From: Patiria miniata
Taxonomy: Eukaryota > Echinodermata > Asteroidea > Valvatida > Asterinidae
NCBI RefSeq assembly: GCF_015706575.1
Contig: NW_024037072.1
Coordinates: 439,001-503,000 of the forward strand
Length of the DNA stretch: 64,000 nucleotides
Direction of reading: 5' to 3'
Part shown: positions 61,183 to 64,000 of the stretch, one piece after another
Layout: each line of letters begins with the position of its first letter
How positions within the stretch are numbered: the first letter of the stretch is position 1
The notes under the pieces: model-generated
Told to the model about the DNA's origin: nothing
Seen by the model: only the letters and a program-made list of their open reading frames with translations
Database searches by the model: none
Translations under genes and position numbers: made by a program

Positions 61183-64000
61183 GCATGTGATCAATCACGT
61201 GATCAATTGTCTTCTAATCGAACTACATCCATTTTACAATACACCAATGACAGTGAGGCCATTTCAAAGCTAGGCTTTCCCTAAGCTTCCCTTGCACAAG
61301 CTAAAGGGTTGAGTGTGCAGTGAAATTCGTTGTTTTTTTGTGTCTATAGTTAGCATGACTTTGTTGCTATGCATTAGACAGCTTCATGAAATTGTCCCCC
61401 CTCTCCCCAACCCCCCCCCCCTCCTCTTCCGGCCATTGAACATGCAAGAACCTGCATTGTCAATTAGAGCAGAGTGCCTGGGTGCAAAGTCCACATACCA
61501 TCAGACTGTCTCCTTCCTTCTCCCCTAGATCTACGGGTACCCAATCCAAATCCCCTAGGCCTATCGCATTCACAGATACCTAGTACCAATTGGGGAGATT
61601 GGTTGCCGCCAGCGTTCAGCATCACTCAATTCCAACTTCATGTAGCCCTGGTCTCGTAGGTCCTGGACTCAGAGGCTCCTGTTGAACCTCGTAAGAGCCT
61701 TGGCTCGTGCCGGGATGCGTGCTGGGCACGCCATGCATTCAATTAACGGCAATCATAAACCATTTAGATGAAGTTAACAACAATTTACGAACCGAACCTC
61801 TGGATGCATTGTGGAATGACAGATTTGTGAACAATGTTAGGGTTTTTGTTTTAATTTATCACGTATGTTTAAAGTGTTGGACATTTTCCATATTTTGTCC
61901 ACCACATGTGAAGGCTTTCTTTTGAATGTGGTGTTGTCACCATGCATGTAGATCGTTTTTCAATTTGTTGAAGTAGATAATTGTCAGCAAGCTTAATTTA
62001 AATAGCCGTAGCTCCATTTAAAATCTTCCCAAAAACCTGTTTGCACAGTTGAAAAGTGAACAGAGTGAAAGGAACCTGCAATCTGCAATCTGAAGAGAGA
62101 TAAAGCTAAGAGAATGCAGTAGGCTGATGAACTGATCATGGTCTATGGCACAATAGAATTACCTCTCATTGACGTCATCAATCTAACCGCACTCTCACAT
62201 TCGCTCCCAGCAAATTGTCTGTGGTCTGAAAATAGTGCGCAGGCGATACAAAAATGGACACTGAATCGGTCTTTTCAGAAAAGAAATTTTGCAAAAGCCT
62301 TGAAAACAATAAAATGGAAGGAAATGTGTGTGTTGAAAAGATGAGATAATTGAACAGTATAGCCTGAAGCAGTGCCTTATGAAGAGACTATAGTAACATA
62401 TAGTAAACAAGAAAAATATTACCCAAAAAAACTGTCCAAATGACTACAGACTGGGGCCTCAGTCCAAGTTAAAGTTAATTATTTATTGACGATGGCAAAG
62501 CTGAAATTAAAGAGATGGGATAGACATGATAGATGTTGAAAACGTGTCCTGGAATAAAGAAGGAACTGACAATGTAGCAAATGCAAACAAAAAAATGATG
62601 AAAATTCACTTTTGACCAATGAGAGGAAATGACTTGGCTGCTGTTGTCTGGGAAGAAATGAAGGGAACTCAAAAGGAAAAATGATGGAGGGGGAAAAAAT
62701 AATATAGATAGTGGTTTGGGAGTGTAATGAAAGCGTGCACTCCCATTGTCCAACCCAGGGTATTAAATGTCTGTTAAAGGAGTGGTGCAGACTTGAGCAA
62801 ACAATGGCAGACGGTGAAAAAATTGCAATTTTGGTGCTCGCTTTTAAGTCATGTCTTAAACAATGTGTTTGGAGTCATCCATCACTGGACAAGAAACTTT
62901 GACTTGGTCATGATGCAACTGACTCAATGCGTTGATGGATTAAGTTTTTCATTTGTTAAACCCAACATCTTCCAAATTATCAATCTTAATTCAAAGATAC
63001 CTAAATAGATAGATGGTTTGGTAAGAGTACATGTAAACTAAATTGTAAAAGGGACTTGTACTGGGCTGAGCAGAGAAGGCAGGCATTTCACCCTGAGGTT
63101 ACCCAAATGGTGCCCCCCCCCCTCCCCTCTCCCCTCTCCCCTCTCCCCTTCTTGTTTGTGAGTTCTTAAAACCCCGATCAGATATCAGGATAATCATGCA
63201 TGTCTGTCCAGTCCATTGATGCGTGTTGTCGCAATGCATCATTAGCTTTCATGGTCGAATGACGCACATAGGACATTCGTGATGCACAGCATGCCTTCAC
63301 TACAATCCACACAAGTCCAAAACCCATCAATGTTCAAATAAAAAGAAGGAAATTGTTTCATCCTAATAGTATATATGCCGTAGAAAATTGAGTAAAACGA
63401 ATCGGCGAAAACAGCTGCACAGAATATGAATTAAGAAACCCATGCATGGTTGGTGTACACATCCTTGGGGACATTTGAAATTGTTATCAACTGTACACCA
63501 AATTCATTCCTCCGCTGCTCCTCAACATATCATAAAATATCTCCATGGCAAACCGACACCTTGGCGGCAGCCATCTTGGAATAGTTCAGATTACATCTGG
63601 CACTTAATCAAACTCTGCGCCAGACACTCTATAGGTGGAGGAATGTCCAACGGACAGCTTGATCATTTTTCAATTAAACACTTTAGAGAGCACTTTAATA
63701 AAAGCGACCCCCCAAAAAGCCTTGAAAGATGATATGGACTGTCTGATTGCACATTTCTAATCTTGAGTAGTCTGAAATAGGAACTAATTAAAGTGTATGC
63801 ATTGGCTCTGTTGTATTATTTAACGCAGTTCCTTTGTGGATGCATGAGAGCAATATCGTTGAGGCATGGTGTTCATGTTAAGATGGATCAGTTCCGCAAT
63901 ATTTGGCACTCCATTTCAAGAATGTGTCAGTGAACTTTAGAAAGTCAACGACATGACTTTCTGACGCTGTCTCTTAAGAGACTATACACTGCCGTTATTA
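61183..64000. other. Gene-free DNA to the window end
   Basis: C tracts near 61407 and 63113. A 96-codon frame at 63442-63732 has no recognisable domain. A YY1-like GCCATCTTGG lies near 63569. No supported exon. Confidence 0.35.
63113..63149. repeat. C homopolymer followed by a CCCCTCT microsatellite
   Basis: Ten C then about four copies of CCCCTCT on the plus strand. Confidence 0.85.

Overview
The window is animal nuclear DNA, not bacterial. It is AT-rich and gene-poor, with SINE-like tRNA heads, non-autonomous DNA transposons, fold-back elements, many long G/C homopolymers, and the palindromic motifs TACATGTAC and ACCGGTAC scattered throughout. That texture, plus a SOG-type (somatostatin/opioid/galanin/MCH-like) peptide receptor, suggests a marine invertebrate deuterostome, most likely an echinoderm. 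This assignment is inference; no species-diagnostic gene is present.

There is one confident protein-coding gene: a seven-transmembrane peptide receptor at 26094-27269 (+), complete in one exon, 391 codons from the ATG with a strong Kozak context. A good 3' splice site lies at 26019, so a 5' leader exon is likely upstream, perhaps started by a TATA-containing promoter near 23446. A polyadenylation hexamer lies about 370 bases after the stop. Three weaker coding candidates are given at low confidence: an 89-codon basic ORF at 36021 (+), a Cys-rich frame interrupted by one TGA at 56760-57085 (-), and a 59-codon ORF at 56618-56797 (-).

Layout. 1-11 kb: no gene, one hAT-type MITE at 3.35 kb and a degenerate repeat at 5.5 kb. 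11-13 kb: a tRNA-derived SINE, a degenerate tandem duplication, and a second copy of the hAT MITE in the opposite orientation. 18-23 kb: a 118-bp tandem duplication, a 1.47-kb fold-back element whose arms are built of tandem units of about 165 bp, and a 644-bp TA-flanked mariner-like element. 23.4-28.5 kb: the receptor gene and its presumed untranslated regions. 28.7-34.2 kb: a pogo-like MITE, a 254-bp near-perfect hairpin, a tRNA-headed SINE and a 125-bp fold-back MITE. 36-43 kb: the small ORF, two SINE-body fragments and one MITE. 43.8-44.1 kb: an element made of a 16-mer arrayed in both orientations. 48-50 kb: two more MITEs. 54.3-56 kb: a C-rich AACCC array facing a G-rich TTGGG array. 56.6-57.1 kb: the Cys-rich candidate. 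58.5-61.2 kb: a 2.68-kb fold-back element with a 4-bp target duplication and a near-identical 404-bp tandem duplication in its loop. The rest holds nothing recognisable.

The receptor acts alone here, and no ligand gene or pathway partner is visible. The repeats carry most of the readable structure.
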